Assembly (NCBI GenBank): GCA_000231825.2
Contig: JH720307.1
Span: 618,389 to 682,388, forward strand
Source: Tetrahymena elliotti 4EA
Taxonomy: Eukaryota; Ciliophora; Oligohymenophorea; Hymenostomatida; Tetrahymenidae
Direction of reading: 5' to 3'
Length of the DNA: 64,000 nucleotides
Below the pieces are notes generated by a model. It ran no database searches. It was given only the letters and a program-made list of their open reading frames with translations, and was not told where the DNA came from. The position numbers and the translations under genes are program-made. Of this stretch, positions 34,336 to 49,900 are shown piece after piece (within the stretch, counting starts at the first letter, position 1; each line of letters starts with the position of its first letter).

Positions 34336-34942
34336 AATACGATTAAAGTATTTAAAAAGAAAAATTTAATTTCTTAATAATTTTTAATAAATTACTTTTA
34401 ATTAAATAGAAAACTTTAAATTTTAATAATAATGGAAAATAAATAATATCCTAAAAAATTTAACAATCAGACATTTCGTTTTTGATGTTTACAAAATTTA
34501 ATCTAAACTAAGATATTTTTTCATGCTTGATCACTCATTATAAATTCTATAAATAAAAACAGTTTTATTTTCTTAAAAACAATATTTAAATGCATTAAAA
34601 ATTACAAAACTCTTTGTAAAGTTTGGCGTTTTTGAATGAAATAATAATTCTATATAATATATGATTGGTTTTTATCAGTCTTTTTAAAAATTGGTGAGGA
34701 TCTTTCTGATCTCTTCTTCTTCTTTTAATGTACTATTTTGCCAAGTTATTTTTTTATAACTTTTGTGAATCTAAAGAGATATTAAAGATATTAATTGATT
34801 ATCAATAATTCGCTTCAGAAACTTATCCAAAAAGAATAAATTATTAATAAAAGTAGGTCTTAAGTTCATTATAAAGCAAAAGTTCTAAAATAGTTTGTTG
34901 AAATCTTTAAATATATTTATTATTAAAGAAATTAGAGAAGGT
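34336..34942. promoter_or_regulatory. Upstream region of the intact HECT gene
   Basis: 607 bp of AT-rich sequence between the tRNA-Ala 5' end and the HECT start codon, transcribed divergently. Presumed promoter and 5' UTR; no specific motif recognised. Confidence 0.4.
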
Positions 34943-37900
34943 ATGGGCAATTGCATGAAAAGTAAAGGTGTGGTTGTTGAAGAGCCTTAATAAGTAGATA
35001 AGAAGGATAGTAAAAAGGTTCATCCTTAGCAAGTTAGTAGTTAAATTTAGCAATAATATAATTAGAACATTATTCAATCTGATTAGATGTTGTAGAATTT
35101 GACATAAGCTAATGAAATATCAAATGGTAATATTATTTTAAATTTAGATTTGATTTAGGATAGAAATTTTTAATATCTTTTCTTTTACAACTAGAAAACG
35201 GTTCCAAAAATGCTTTAAATGTTGTAGAGTAAATTTAAGAGGTCAAACCAGTAAAGGAGTTAAGTAAAATATAGCTTATGAAACTTCAGAAAAAGAAAGA
35301 GTAGCAAAAATTGAAGTAAAATGAATAGATTTAACCTTTGTTTGATTATCTTGTGGAGAAGGCTCAAGAAGAAAATCCTTCTGAAGTAGATTTTGAAAAG
35401 GTTTCATAACTTATGGATTAGTAAAATTCTAAAATAATTAATCAAATAGTGACACATAAAGAGATCTCAGGCTGTACTTTAAGCGATTATTGCTTCTAAA
35501 ATCAGCACATTTACATTTTAAGGTTTGTTTTTGAGAGACTTAAGATAGAAGAATTATCTTTGGAGGATTAGAGATATTAAGCAAATGTTATCTTTAAAGC
35601 TTTGATTTCATCTTCTAAGTTGTTTAATAGAAGACCAGAATTTTTTTTCTCTTTTTTAGATCTTATTGAGAATAATGGAGGGCTAGGAAAACTTTTTTTA
35701 TTATATCTCGGAACTGCAAATCCTTATTGTTTTCTCTAATGTAAATATTTTGTGTAAACAAAATTATTTTAATATTTTTTTATTCTATTAGTCATCAATT
35801 TAGAATCAGAATAAGCTCAACTATTTTTAGACAGGGTAAAAGAGCTTATACAAAAGTCAATAGAAAATGAAGGAGATTAAAAAGAGATAGAATTACTTAA
35901 TGTAGTCCTAAAAATTTAACAAAATTTTTTACTTGATCAATTCTTTGTTAAGCTAAATTTGCCTAAAGACATGGAAGTTTTAAAGAAAAACTTAAATGAT
36001 AGCAATCTTAAAAGCTACTTTACAGATATTTAGTTTGACATAAGTAAAGAAAGAAAATTTTAAAAATAAATTTCTATGATATAATCAACATACAATTTTG
36101 CTAATTTCTTGGTCTCTCAAAAAAGGTAAATTAATTAGATTTCTAGTAGAATTAGGATTATTTTTAATATTTTTTAATTACAGGCTAGATTTAATATAAT
36201 AAAATTGGAGTGTTTACTTGTAATTATTGTTAGAAAAAGACAGTAGTAGATCTACAGGAGCTTCTATTATACTTTAAAGATAAAAATATGATATAATTTC
36301 TAACATGATAGAAGTCTATTAAGATAATGAAAACCTTTTCAGTCAGTTTCTTAAAATTTCAAATAACAGAAATCAAAATATAATCCATTTCATTATTGGA
36401 AATAAGAATCTATCATCTGATAATATTATAACAATCATTTAATAAATATTTCACAAAAAGTAAGAAGAAAAAGAAAGTTTGCTACTTCAATATGATAGTT
36501 TAAACAGTATTCCACTTACATATTATTTAAATCAAAAAGATGAATAAAAGAATATAAATTTAATTAAAATTTTAACTCCAGCTAAGCTAAATAGTAATTA
36601 GAATAAATCAGCTAAATACCCTCTGTTAACCGATTTGTAATTTCCTCTATTTGAATTTTAAGTACTCTAATAAATGAGTATCCCAGGTTATATATGGAAA
36701 GTTTATCCTAAGATTTAATAATTTTATGATACTGTAGATGCTCTTAACATTTAGATTTTAGAATCAATCTTTACATTAAAAAATCAAAGTAAATTAAAAA
36801 TTTGATAATTGAAAACATTAAATTAATTAAAAATCTATAAAAAGGAAATGAAATATTTAATATGATTGGAAAGAATCTTTGTTTGATTTTTAAAAATTCA
36901 AAAACAGAATATTTGTAGGAATTATAAGATCAAATATTCTTTGAAAAATTTATCTCAGATTAAGGAGATTTAGATAAAGACAGATGGAGAGCAAAAAAAG
37001 GAGGAGAAAAGGAAGAGATAATAAAATATTTAGAATCAGAGAGCTATATATCATAAAAAATAAATTATAAGCTATTTATTAAAAGAGTTGTCAATACTTG
37101 TTAAGAACCTTCAAGTGCTCTTTAGACAATAGTTCTAATGAAGTTTAAGCAAGAGTTTCTTTTATTAGATTTTGATGAGAATAGATTGAAATAATATTTA
37201 GATTAATGTTTTGAATAGTATATTAACTAATTAGAGTAGTTCGATGAGGAATAAAAACTTTAATAAAGTTAAAGTTTAAGTTCTGAATACTTCAATCACT
37301 AATTAGGTTGCTTAAAGGATTAAAAATATTTCAATAAAATCAAATAAATTTTTGATGATATTGATGATCCAATTTCTCATGAAGATTTATAAAAGTTCAG
37401 AATTTAGCAACAGTTATATCTCATAGAGGATCATGAAATCGAATAAAATGTTAACAAATTGTAAGATGAAGATATAGATATAAAATACAAATAAATCCAT
37501 TTAAAAGATTTTAACTTAGATCTTTCTGTTATATTTAACCTTTAGTTTGAGATTATTTTCAGATCTAAATTTAGAGATGAATTTATAACAATGATTTCAG
37601 AACAATTATTTAACAATAATATTGATTACCAAACCATTTTTTCATCATTTATTTCTACTGCTCGCTATTATTAAATTGTAATAAGGAGTCCTTAATTTAA
37701 GAAAATACTCATTGAAAAAAGAATCAAATCAATAAATTAAGATTTCTTAATCAAGTATAAGGAAAATCTTATCAAGATTATTTTGGAATGTACAAAAGTT
37801 GATGATAAGGAAAGCTAAGAACTCATACAAAAAAACTACAATTCAGATTCAGATAATTTTAGCAGACTTCGTTTAGATTTTTCAAACGAAAAAGATTATT

Positions 37901-40900
37901 TATACTATAAAGAGAATGGGTAAAAAATAATTTAAAATTTAATAAAATGTGATTTACTAGGATAAATCAAAATGATTCTACCTTATAGAAATTCTTTTTA
38001 AATTAATATTTTATAATCACTAAAATAATCAAATGATGTTTATGAGAATTTATTTTATGAATTAATGGTAACTTCTAAAAATGTTTTTTAAATTTTGTTT
38101 TCAAATGAAAAGTACATGAAGATTTTACTCTAAATCAACCAAAATCAAAAAAATATATGCTAAAGCCTTAAATCAAATGTTTATGTTGCTGTGCATACCT
38201 CCAATCTTGCAGCTGTGAAATGGATATGTTCAACTAATTTCCCTTAAGAAATAGATGTGGATGAGGAAAATAAACTTTGTTTTGATGATTTATTTTATGA
38301 TTCTACCTTTTATCCACTAGAATATTAATTTTCTGAAGATTAAGCTGAAATAACAGAGGAATATAAAAATAAAAAAAGAAATACTTAGTGGAATATTTTT
38401 AAAGAAATTAAATTAAGGTTTGGGGAGGATTTAACAAGAAAATGTAATTTTAATAGAAGATTTTTAAATTTGTATGAACACTTTGGACTTAAATTTTCTG
38501 TAAATAACAAAGACTTTGACTCATAAATATTACATAGTGATTATGTAGACCTAGTTACCATTATTAAATAAATAAAAATTTATGGTGAATAAACCTATAG
38601 AACTAAAAATCAAAAGTAAGAGCAACTTCTTCGAAATGATTAAATTGAATTTATTATTTAGTAATTTTTCAAATAAGCAGAAGAAATATACAAGGATTTA
38701 ATAGAAAATTATTACAAAAAATCTGATTAAACTATAGGTTAAATAACTTTGGTCTACTACTCGAGACTGTAGCTGATTGATAGCATGTACTTCATTTAGG
38801 AATATTTATTTTCCCATGTGACTCACAACAAAAATATTTAGTAGCAACTTCTAAATTTAGGTAATCAAGCAATTCTCTAAAACGATAGTGTTTTACTTCA
38901 AATAATAAACAAAATGTTCTGCTAAGTTATTCAAGAAAATAAACTAGATAATCTTACTGTTTCTTAATACTTAAACCAAATTATGTATTCATTTTGGCTT
39001 TAATTTTCTTTAGGAAGTAATTAAAAAAACCATTTCGTAAATTTTGAAGATATGGAATCAAACAAGCCATAATGTGAAAAATTTTAAAATATGTTTTTTA
39101 TTTAAAAAACTAAATCCACAGAAAATTCTAAAAAGAAATTATTAAAAAAATAAGGCATCTCACTCCAACCCTAAATTAAAAAGAATTATTGTTGGCATAT
39201 TTAACTTCATTAAATAACTAATTTTAAACTTTCTGAAATTTTAAAAGAATTAATTTACAGTTCTCTAATTAGCTCAAATGAGAAGCTATTAATCAACCTA
39301 GTCCGTATTGTTTCGTTGATTTATTTCAATTAAAAATCTGAAATAAATAAATTTTTCAGTGTGTTTAGTGGATATAAAAGTAAATTAAATGATTTCGTTT
39401 ATTTTATTTAGGGAGATAATCCTATTTTCTTTTCTCGCTATTTTGCTAATGAAAGGTTTGAAAACATAGTTAAAGTTATGCATGAAGAATATACTAAAGA
39501 ATTCTTTGACAATGCTCTGACTTAAGAAAATCAAAAAAGAACTTAATTTATCATCAAAAATGCCTTTAAAGATGTCTCTAGACACGGATAAATAAAATAA
39601 TGGGAAGTTTTATATTAACATTTTAAAGAGATATTAAATAAAGATTCTGAGTTAGATTTAATATAATGCTTCATCAATGCCTATGCTGGAAGGCTATCAT
39701 AAATAGAGCAAACTTAAAACTAAAATAAAGAAAATGAATACCTATTTTCTGATATAAGAAACTTTGTTTCATAAATATTTAGCTTAAGATACTGCAAAGA
39801 TATTTTATCGTCTGCAAATGTAGTTAACTACTCAAAAATAATTCAAAATTGCCTTAAAATTTTATCAGAGTAATACTAAAAAAGTTTATACCCTCTTAAG
39901 TTTGAATATGTAGAAAAAAGGCCAAGTAAGTTTGATTACATTTCAAACCATTCTCTAGAATATATTATAAATATATTATATCTCTCTTTGATATACCACT
40001 TTGAGGATACTTTTAAATTTGTTAAATATCTTCACCAAAGAAACATTTCGAATGATAAATAACAAGAAGGAGAAGAAGATAAAGAGAGCAAAAATGAAAA
40101 TATTCAAAAGGAAGAAACTTAAAAAGGAAACATTTGGAAAAAATTCATAATAAATTCAATTAAATATGGAGCCTTAAGCTATACTTCTATTTGGAATAAA
40201 TAACAACTTAGATAATTTTTAGATCACTTTGAAAAGGATTATTTAAATATAATCACCTAAGAAATACCTAAATAATTAGAGTAGAGGGAAGTAAGTAATG
40301 ATGATTCAAGCAATGAAGATGATAATACTTGTGGAATTATTCCTTTTAATAGCAAATTCTCTGAGGTTAATCAAGAATATTTAAGCTTTTTTATTAGAAA
40401 CAAAAATAATCTCACTTATAAAAATAAATAAATTCTATCTTCATACCTTGATTATGCCTGTCTAAAATCTATCTCCTTTTTTAATAATTCAAATGATTAA
40501 AAAAGTTATACTAAAAAGTATTTACTTGATGCCATGAAGGAATTTGGTATTAAATTAAACAATATTGATAGCAGTGACACATTAAATGTTAAAAAATAGA
40601 AGTTTTATTCTAAAATATGTCTAGACCTTTCAAGTAGACAGAAAAAATAATAATAGCAATTAAATATCATTTCAAACTAAAATAAATTAAATGAATATTT
40701 AATTATTCTTAGTGACGAAGACCTAGAATATGCACTTTCGCTTGGACTTTTTAACTTATTTGATTAAGTGATTGCAAGAGTTAGCAAAAAGTAGATTTAA
40801 TTTTTAAAATCAAATTAAAAATTAAAAAGTTTATAATAAAATGATGATAAAAAATGTACAATATTTAATGCAATTTAGTATGCCTTGGTTCTTGGTAGAT

Positions 40901-43900
40901 TAAATTTTATCAGTTTACACTAGAATATATTAATAGAGACTCTAATATCAAATAATGATTAAAAATTAGAGACATGTTGTAAATATGCCTTGCTTTCTGG
41001 AAGATTGGATATATTTAAGTTGTTTTTTGAAAAAATCAATAACTTTTCATAGAAGTTCTAATTTTTAAAGGATCAAAAGATTTTATTTTAACTTACTTAG
41101 TTATACATGGGATCAGAGAGCATATTCAGATATCTTGTATAGAATTACTACTGCAATAAATAATTTATCAGTTAGAATGGAAAAGGAAATGAGTTATTAG
41201 AATTTAATGATCTAATATTTGATAAGTGTATTGTATTAAAGAATTTAGCCATAATGTAATAAGAGGAGGTTTTGTTAGAAATTTTCAGCTATATTTTAAA
41301 TAATTATCCAAATGAAAAGATACAACTTTTAACATCACACATGTGCTACAAATAAATTGAAGTTGAAGAAGCTCCCACAGAAAATGAATTGGATACTAAA
41401 GCTTTCAGTGTATTTGATTCTTTTTATCTTTTCTAACTTCATAATTTGAGATGCTTTTTAATTGAAAACCGAATGATTAATTTTGATGATGTTTCCACAA
41501 ATAAAGAATTTATTTAAAATCTAAATAGAAATTTAAGCAAAAAACATTAAGAAATTTATCTTGAAAGCAAACATTTAGTAAAAATTCAACCAAGCAGATC
41601 AGAACTGTATACTCATTTAAATATTATTTTTAAGTTACTATTTTAAGAGCTTACTTCATATTAAGTAAATCTTCCAGTTATTTAGATGCTTGAGAATTCT
41701 TTATTTGGATTTGTTGTTAGCCAAAAACACCTAGAAAAGATCTATGAGAGCTTAAGCTTCTTTATTCGTATGCAATTGACTTAGATAATATACACTTTTT
41801 GTGAAATATTTAATATCAATCTTCAAAATCTAATTTCAAATAACTCTAATTATAGAGAGAGTTTACAAAAATCAGAGCTTTTTAATATTTATTTACTCAA
41901 ACATAGTCTTTATCCTGATATCAATATAATCAAAGTCATTTAAGGTAACCCTTCATACTTCAAAAATTGTAGAATGGCTTAATTTTTGAATAGACTAAAT
42001 GAACACAATATATAACCTTCTATTACCTATTTGCATTCGTTTTTCTCTCATCATTTCTCAAGTGTAATTAAAGTTTCATCTCTCATTGAAGGAGAAGAAA
42101 AGTATTAAGAAATATAGAAACTCATTAATAAACAGTACTATCAAAAAGAACTTATCAAAGTTTTGTGTGATAAGGAATAGCTATATATCACTACAAATGA
42201 AGAAATATTTAATACTATTTTATAAGACGCTTCACTTGCTATTTATTTACTCAAAGATAATCCTTTGACAGATGAAATAGTTAAAAATTTTGTTAAAGAA
42301 ATTAATGATAACAGGGAGCAATACCAACTAATCCAAAAAGACAAATATGATAAAACAAAATTCAAAACAGAGTTACAGGCTAAAGTTACTGCTGATTTCT
42401 AAAAAGAATTTAGTGATAGTCCTTTTAACAAAGTATTAAGATCTTTAGTTTACTATTTTTCAGTTTAAAAATGTGAATCACTGATTGATATTTTTGAAAA
42501 AGTGTTTTTAAGTATAAACATTTTCAGTAAGCAAGGAATCAGCTTTTAGTATCATTTACTTATTATAAAAAATGCTAGAGAAATGACAGATAATTAAGGT
42601 AATACCATACAGAGTTCAAAGAAAGATGATGATAATGAGGATTAAAATACCAAAATTACTGAAGAATCAATTAGAGAATTGGCTCAAGGAATAATTTATG
42701 AATAATTAATTAAAGGGTCATCAGAATTTAATTCAAATCAAATAAAAATTTATTTCAATAACATCTTTGCAGATATTTACAAATTTGTTTCAAATTAAAA
42801 TAACAGTATAGAAAAATAATACTCCTTACTCTTTTAAACTGTTTTTAGGTTCTTTTAAACAATCTATTCACTCCGTTTAGCTGAGAATTTTTCAGAGAAG
42901 TAATTAGAAATATCTTTGTTAAAAGGGGATGAGCCAATATAAATAGAAAAAATAGATGAATTTGGGTTAAGCATTAATCTATTTTATGATTACAATAATG
43001 AACAGTTTAAACTAAATGCATCTGATGTTTAACCTCTAAAAGATCAAGTTGAAAATTATTATTTCTTTGAAAAAAATATGCCATTTATAGAATAATAAAT
43101 AGAGCTTTTTAACAACCGTAAAGATAGATTAATCCGTCAATCTCAATTTGGTGAAATTCCTTTTACATTTGATTATGAAAGCATCCAACATTTAGATTTG
43201 ATAGAAAAAAGGGAAATACTTAATTAGATCGAATTGAGATCTCAAGAGTCTTTGTAGAACGAATTTAAAAAGTAATTTTCTTAAAATAGCTAAGCATTAG
43301 ATAAGGTAGAACAGCACTATGACTCTAATACATATTTTGGACTCTATTCTTTAGTTGAAGAAATATCTATGTACTTATCATTTTTAAACGTAAACATTAT
43401 TCAAATAATTAATTAATCGTCTCAAATTTTCTTTTTTATTTCCAATAAATGAATAATCAAATGAAAGTTACTAATTTCTTTATATTTTGAAAATTAGATT
43501 AAATAGAAAGAATTTTATGCTCTAAATGACATGTTTGCTCCTCATAACAATGCTATGATGAACCCTATTGAATAATAATCTCAAATTTAGTTAAGCACAA
43601 CCAATATTCCTTCACACTAACAGTAAGAAGCTGAATACAGAAATAATTCATAGACTATGATAGGAAGTTAATTTTAAAATATGAACTCAAGAATAGGCTA
43701 ATCATAAGTAAGAGAAAATTAGAATGTCTTAAATAGTATAAAGATGTAAGGTGCCATATTTTCATATTATTTAGAACAATTACCTGACAATACCTATAAA
43801 GTTAACTTAAAAAAGAATAGCACTATTTCTAAATCTCCTTCAAACCAGCTACTATTTAGTGAATTTTATGAATTCTGTCCTTTCAAAGAAGGAAAAATTG

Positions 43901-46900
43901 ATATTGTTTACATACCATATGATGAATTCTTATAAAAAACTTAAACCTAGTCAATTTATAATACTCTTTTAGCTCAGGTTATTTCTTATGAGCGACGTTT
44001 CATGTGTGCCTTAAAAAATGTAATTTACTTTTGAAGAAAAGTTAATTAATTAAAAAAAATTAAAAATAGGTTTAAGATTAATAAAATCTAGATAGTAGAT
44101 GGTATTACAGTATTAATAAAGATAAATAAGGTAATGCCAAAATAGTCTCCAAAAAGGAATTATTTGCAGGATATAATTTATTAAGAATTAAATAGATGAT
44201 GAATGATTTTGAAAATGAATTATCCTTTGGTAAGAAAGAAGAAATAAGCCAAAAATGGAAAATAAATGTTCAATCTTTGCTAGAAGTAATCGTTAGCGGT
44301 CTTTTCAATATAGCATAAGGAAGTACTGCCTATGATTGTGAAAGATGCAGCATTGACAGAGATAGTATATTCAGCTTGTTTCACTATATCTTGAGTAGCC
44401 CTCTTCTGAAAAAGATAATTCATATCATTCTTTACTAAAACTTTTCAGATTCAGGAAATATTATGAAAGTCATAAAAGGTATTTACTTTGAATTCAATGA
44501 AGTTGAGATGACCGATTTACCAGAAGAGTGCAAATTACCTGATTTAGACTAATACCTAGAATATGGCTTAGATTAGATAATAAGAATAGGAAAAACAGCA
44601 TATTATATCCATAAGTTTATGTTAGTTATCCGTATAAATCTATGCTTTATCAAAAATGACTTGAGTCTCATTTAAATAAATCAGAACAAAAAAAGCAGAA
44701 CAGAAGATCTCATTTTAAAAGAAATCCCTATCTTAAAGAATTACATTTAAGTTATTACAAATTAATATGATTTTTATGAATAAATTTTCACTCCTGAGCA
44801 GACAGTTTCATTTATTTTGAACAAGCTTGAAATAGACAATCACTTACTAGCCATATCCAAGAATTTGTCAAAGCAATTCTCTTAGTCATAAACAATAACC
44901 TTCAATATCAATTATGAATCTCTCTATCATATATTTAACAATGACTTTAACAAAGCAAAGTCTATAGTAAATCCTATTAAAAAGATAGAATAGTAAATAG
45001 CTTGAATTTATTTTAAAAATTTTTATTTTTAAATTGAAATAATCATTAAATATTTTAAAATTAGGTATGATAAGATTTGGAAAGGATTAAACAACTTAAA
45101 AAATTACTTACTTGATTAATTAGAAAAGAATCTATACTAATAGCTTGACTAATAGTCTTATTAGGATCAGTTTTATATGATATTCCAAAATTTAATTTAT
45201 TCATATGAGAACAAGCAAATGATTAAAAAAAGATTGGTGTCTAATTTTAGAACTTACCCAATTTTAACAAAAATAGATAAAGACAAGAACTTGAAACAAA
45301 ATAAACAAGAAAATGATAACTTCAATGAAAATGATGATGAGTTTGATGATTTAGATATTTCAGAAGATATTGCTGACTCAACAAACAAAAAAATAAGTGC
45401 ATCCTAAATAATATAGAGCATTTATTAAATTAGAAGCTAATTTTCTAATATTGATCAATTGAAGAATGGTTTTTTAATTTAGCTGAATTTGAATGACTTT
45501 TTACTTCATGCTAAAAAAGGAGATCAGTAAATTACAAATTTACAAAAAATATTTAAATTTATTCTCATAAAAAATTTTTATAGTTGTTTCATTGGGTATT
45601 ACAGTTCTAACTAAAACTCAAGTGATTATCTCTACACCTTAGGTAAAATAAGTGAAAGAACTGATAAAAAATTTACCTTTGAGAGCTTCATAGACTATCG
45701 TAACACATAGGAAATCCTTCAAGAAAATATTAAATTTGCTTTATTGCATTTCCAAACTTGGCCAAATCCATAGCTATTTAGTGGTTAAATAGAAAAGTAT
45801 TGTATTATTGACAGCTCACTTAAAATTTAGTTGATTAATAGCAAAGCTTTGAGTGACATTTGCTAATTCTTCATGTCAGAAGATAATTAAAATAACTTGG
45901 AATTATTAGAAGTAAAATTTTTTATTAAGATATAATTCAAGATTTTAAAAAATTTATTAAAAGCAATTCTAAGGATATCTTTATCGTGGAAGTGATAACT
46001 TAACACAAGAAATATCTCTTAATAGTCTGATTTAGCTTATGCCTTCAAACATTAGTTTTGTTTTTGAAAGAAATAATTAAGATCACTTAAATGATCATTA
46101 ATTTGATTTGTTGAATCTCTAAAAGTAGTAATCAACATTAATAAGAAACTAATTCGACATGTTTGATAATCATATCAAGCAAGTTATCTTTAAGTTTGAT
46201 GAAAACTACAAATTTAAGAAACCTATCCTTACTCCAGATTAATTTGTATTAAAAAGTTATTTTTTCAAAATTATTTTATTGATTATTTTTAAATTTTATA
46301 GAGCTTTGCTTCTTCAGTAGACTCAAATCAGCGCATATAAGAAGAATATAGTAGCTTAATACATAACTTAACTACCTTGTTTTCTTAAACTCTCCTTAAA
46401 GAAAGTTAACTATAAGAAATTTATTTTGATTTTGATTATGATCCTGAACTAGAAAATATGAGAGCTGTTAACATAGAGCTGATTGAAATGAATATTTCTT
46501 TCATATGCTATAATATATTTGAAACATTTAACAGTGTTACAAATTACTTCAATAATTTTTCTCCTTAGTTCTTGAAATAAATTTTGTTATTGGCTTATCA
46601 TAACAAAAACTCTAGGACTGAGTTTTATAACGAATCTGATATTGTTTGCTATTTGTTTATGAAATTATTGGTTAAACATATTAACCGTATTGGTTTGTAA
46701 TTTAGGCCAATCCCAGAATAAAATAGTGAAGATTTGTAACTAGTTGAATATGTAGATAGTTCTAAAAGCTTTAACATTATTGTATATATTGGCAAAAAAC
46801 TTGATCAGATCATAATACCATCAACAAATGACATAAGTTATAATCTCCTAAAACTACTTGTTATTTGTGAATTTAAGTATGTTTCACAAAAAAAATACTT

Positions 46901-49900
46901 ATCCAAGCATATTGATACTAATTAACTAGAAGCATATTAAATCAATTCAGATTTAAAAGATTTTAATTTTAAAATTACAAATGATTTAAAGAGCTTCTCA
47001 AATCTTCATTTGGGAGAATATTAAGTTTTAATTGTTTAATTGATGACACTGTCCTTCTCAATTAAAAGTTTGTCTATTATTTCATCAATGTAAAATATTG
47101 ATAGTAGTTAATTATATATATCATTTAATAGTAAATTGAGTAGCTCTTTCTAGAAGTCTTAAGATTAGGCAAACAAGGGAGTTTAAGTTCAATTTGGATT
47201 TGGATCTTTAAATTTCACTACAGAATTCTTTGACATTATTCATGTTTTAGGAAAAGATGATAGTCAATATCTTAATGTACTATTTAAAAATCATTGTAGT
47301 ATAGATATTTAAAATTAAATAGAAGCAACTTCTTCTACATAAATAGTAATAAGCTAGTCCTGCAGCTAGCAGTTAAATGAATAAGATTTATAATAGATAA
47401 CAAATGAATAAAATTATTAAGTAAAAATGATAGACTTATCAGACCTTACTTAGCTAACTATCTTTGATGTTAAGTAGGTAGTATATGATTAATAAATTTA
47501 ATTGAAGCTAAAACAAGATTTATCTCACTTACAAGGAAAAGGCAATCATTACCTTTATGTTATCTTTTTCAATAAATAAGCTATTTCTTATAACTATCTT
47601 CTCAAGAACTCTGATGAATTTATTCAATAGCTTTTACAATAAAATAACACCAATGATTATAAAATAAACTAAGATTCAATAGTTATTATCCAATAAAAAT
47701 CATAAATAAATACCAATTAGTCACTCTTCGATGGCATCAACATTTAGCTTAACTAAATGTAAGATGAAAGCTTAATTTCTCTTTCGTCGTATGCACAAAG
47801 ATACACAGAAATAGTAAAAAATAAGAAGATTAGATTGATTAAAATAAATAAAGATAAATCATCCAAAATGACTTTCTTCACATTTGATATTAATTCTAGA
47901 TTTATCTCTAATGATACACTTATTCTAACTATTAGAAACTCTCGTTCCTAAACACTAAACATTTAAAATAATTTTTAAGCTATTATTATTTCAAATAGTG
48001 GTTTCCCAAAAGAAATTATTTCAGACCGTAAATTAATTAATTTAATTTATGTTTATTTTTAACTTTTCTAAATTATCAGTTCAAATAAAGTTCTCTTCTA
48101 CCTCCAAAATATTGATTGAAAAGACCCAGCTAAAAGGTTGTGTAATAGAAAATTAAAAATTCTAAGCTTACTCATCTAAGAAGGATAAACAAAAGAAAGA
48201 CAACTAGAAAATGATTTCTCCTTTATTTAAAGTAATTTATATTAATGTTTTTTATTGTAAATTATTAAATTTTTCTAGATATTCTAACCAAAAACTGTGA
48301 CCAGGCTAATAGAATCAGGTGAAGAAATAGAATTTATTGAGTCAGTAGGATAACTAAAAAGATATTAAGAAATTTAAAGATAAGTTTTCATGGAAGATGG
48401 AAGATAATCTTTGTATTCAAGAGCTGGAGAAACCAGAAAAGATGCTCTCTATTTTTATGATGGATTTGGAAATGTAATGCAGCCAACTGAACCACTAGAA
48501 AATTATTAAGTAATAAAATAAATTTAGCTCATAATAAAAATATTTCACTTAAATAAATGAATATTAGGTTATTTTTGTGCATATCCTTTTCTCATAGATT
48601 AAGTTCAAAGGCAAATTGTCATAATCGAAAGTTTAGAATGAATTTTACTGTGAATGGAGGCCATTGATAAAGGGATCTTATAGAATGTATATCAATAGCA
48701 TTTATATTCCTTAGTCAGAAGAGATGATAGGTATCATAGCAAATACTATTGATGATTAAAATATCAAAATCGAGAGATCAGAAATATCTTTACTTTCATA
48801 TTATGATACCATGGAATGTCAAGTATATTATAAAGATATTTATGGTAATAATTACACCTAGTTTGATAAAACAACATCCAACGATCATTTACTTCTTGAA
48901 ATTAAATGTGCATAAATTGGTAAGTCTAAATAGCAAAACCTCGAATTTTCTTTCTCTTTAGGTATTATAGATAAAGTCGGTAAATAAAAAGTCACTCTGA
49001 AATTTGATCCTAAATAAATCTAAAATTTACATGACCCTAATCCCTAGAAGATAGCATTCATATATTCTTAAAAGTAGCTCCATGAGTTCAGCTTAACTGT
49101 CTAAGGTATGAACTTTGAAAAGAGAAAAAAGCAGTTCTAAGAGGCAATATAAAAATTCAAGAAAAACACAAGTGGATAGAGCGTAAAGATAAATAGAGAT
49201 AAATTTGCTGAGGAGCTTTTAACAAACTTTGAAAACTTTGATTTAAGAAATTCCCTTTATATTAACTTTAAAGATGAAAAGGGTATTGATGCAGGAGGTT
49301 TGAGGAGAGAATTTTATGAATTAGTAGGAAAAATGATGAAAGACAGCACATACTAATTCTTTGAATTATCTAGTGGCTAAACCACAGAAAAATATTTTTT
49401 CCACAAGAACTGCTTAAAGATGAAGCAGTCTGTTTAATACTTTAAAATATTTGGAAAGTTTATTGCACACACAATCCTTTATGAAGTAAATCATTTTTTT
49501 TATTAAATCTAAAAAATTATTTAAAAATTTAATATTAGGCATTGCTAGGTATTGAGTTCTGTGAACCTATCTACAAACTCATCACAAAGCAAGAAATTTA
49601 ATTTGAAGATTTAAAGCATGTTTTAGATTTGTAGACATACAAAAACTATTTGATGCTTAAGGTAAATAAAGAAAAATATTTTAATAATAATTTATTTTCG
49701 TCTTTTTTAAATTTTCCAATATATTAAAAAATATGAATAAACTATTAAATTAATAGAAAAATTTAATTTGTTATTAAATAAATTCTAAAGAAGATAACAA
49801 CTTCTTTTTTCTAACTTGATTTTTTTTTTTCAAATTTTTGAAGAATTTATCTTATTTTAATTATTATTTTATTTAATTAGGATTTTGATGCAGAAGGGTT

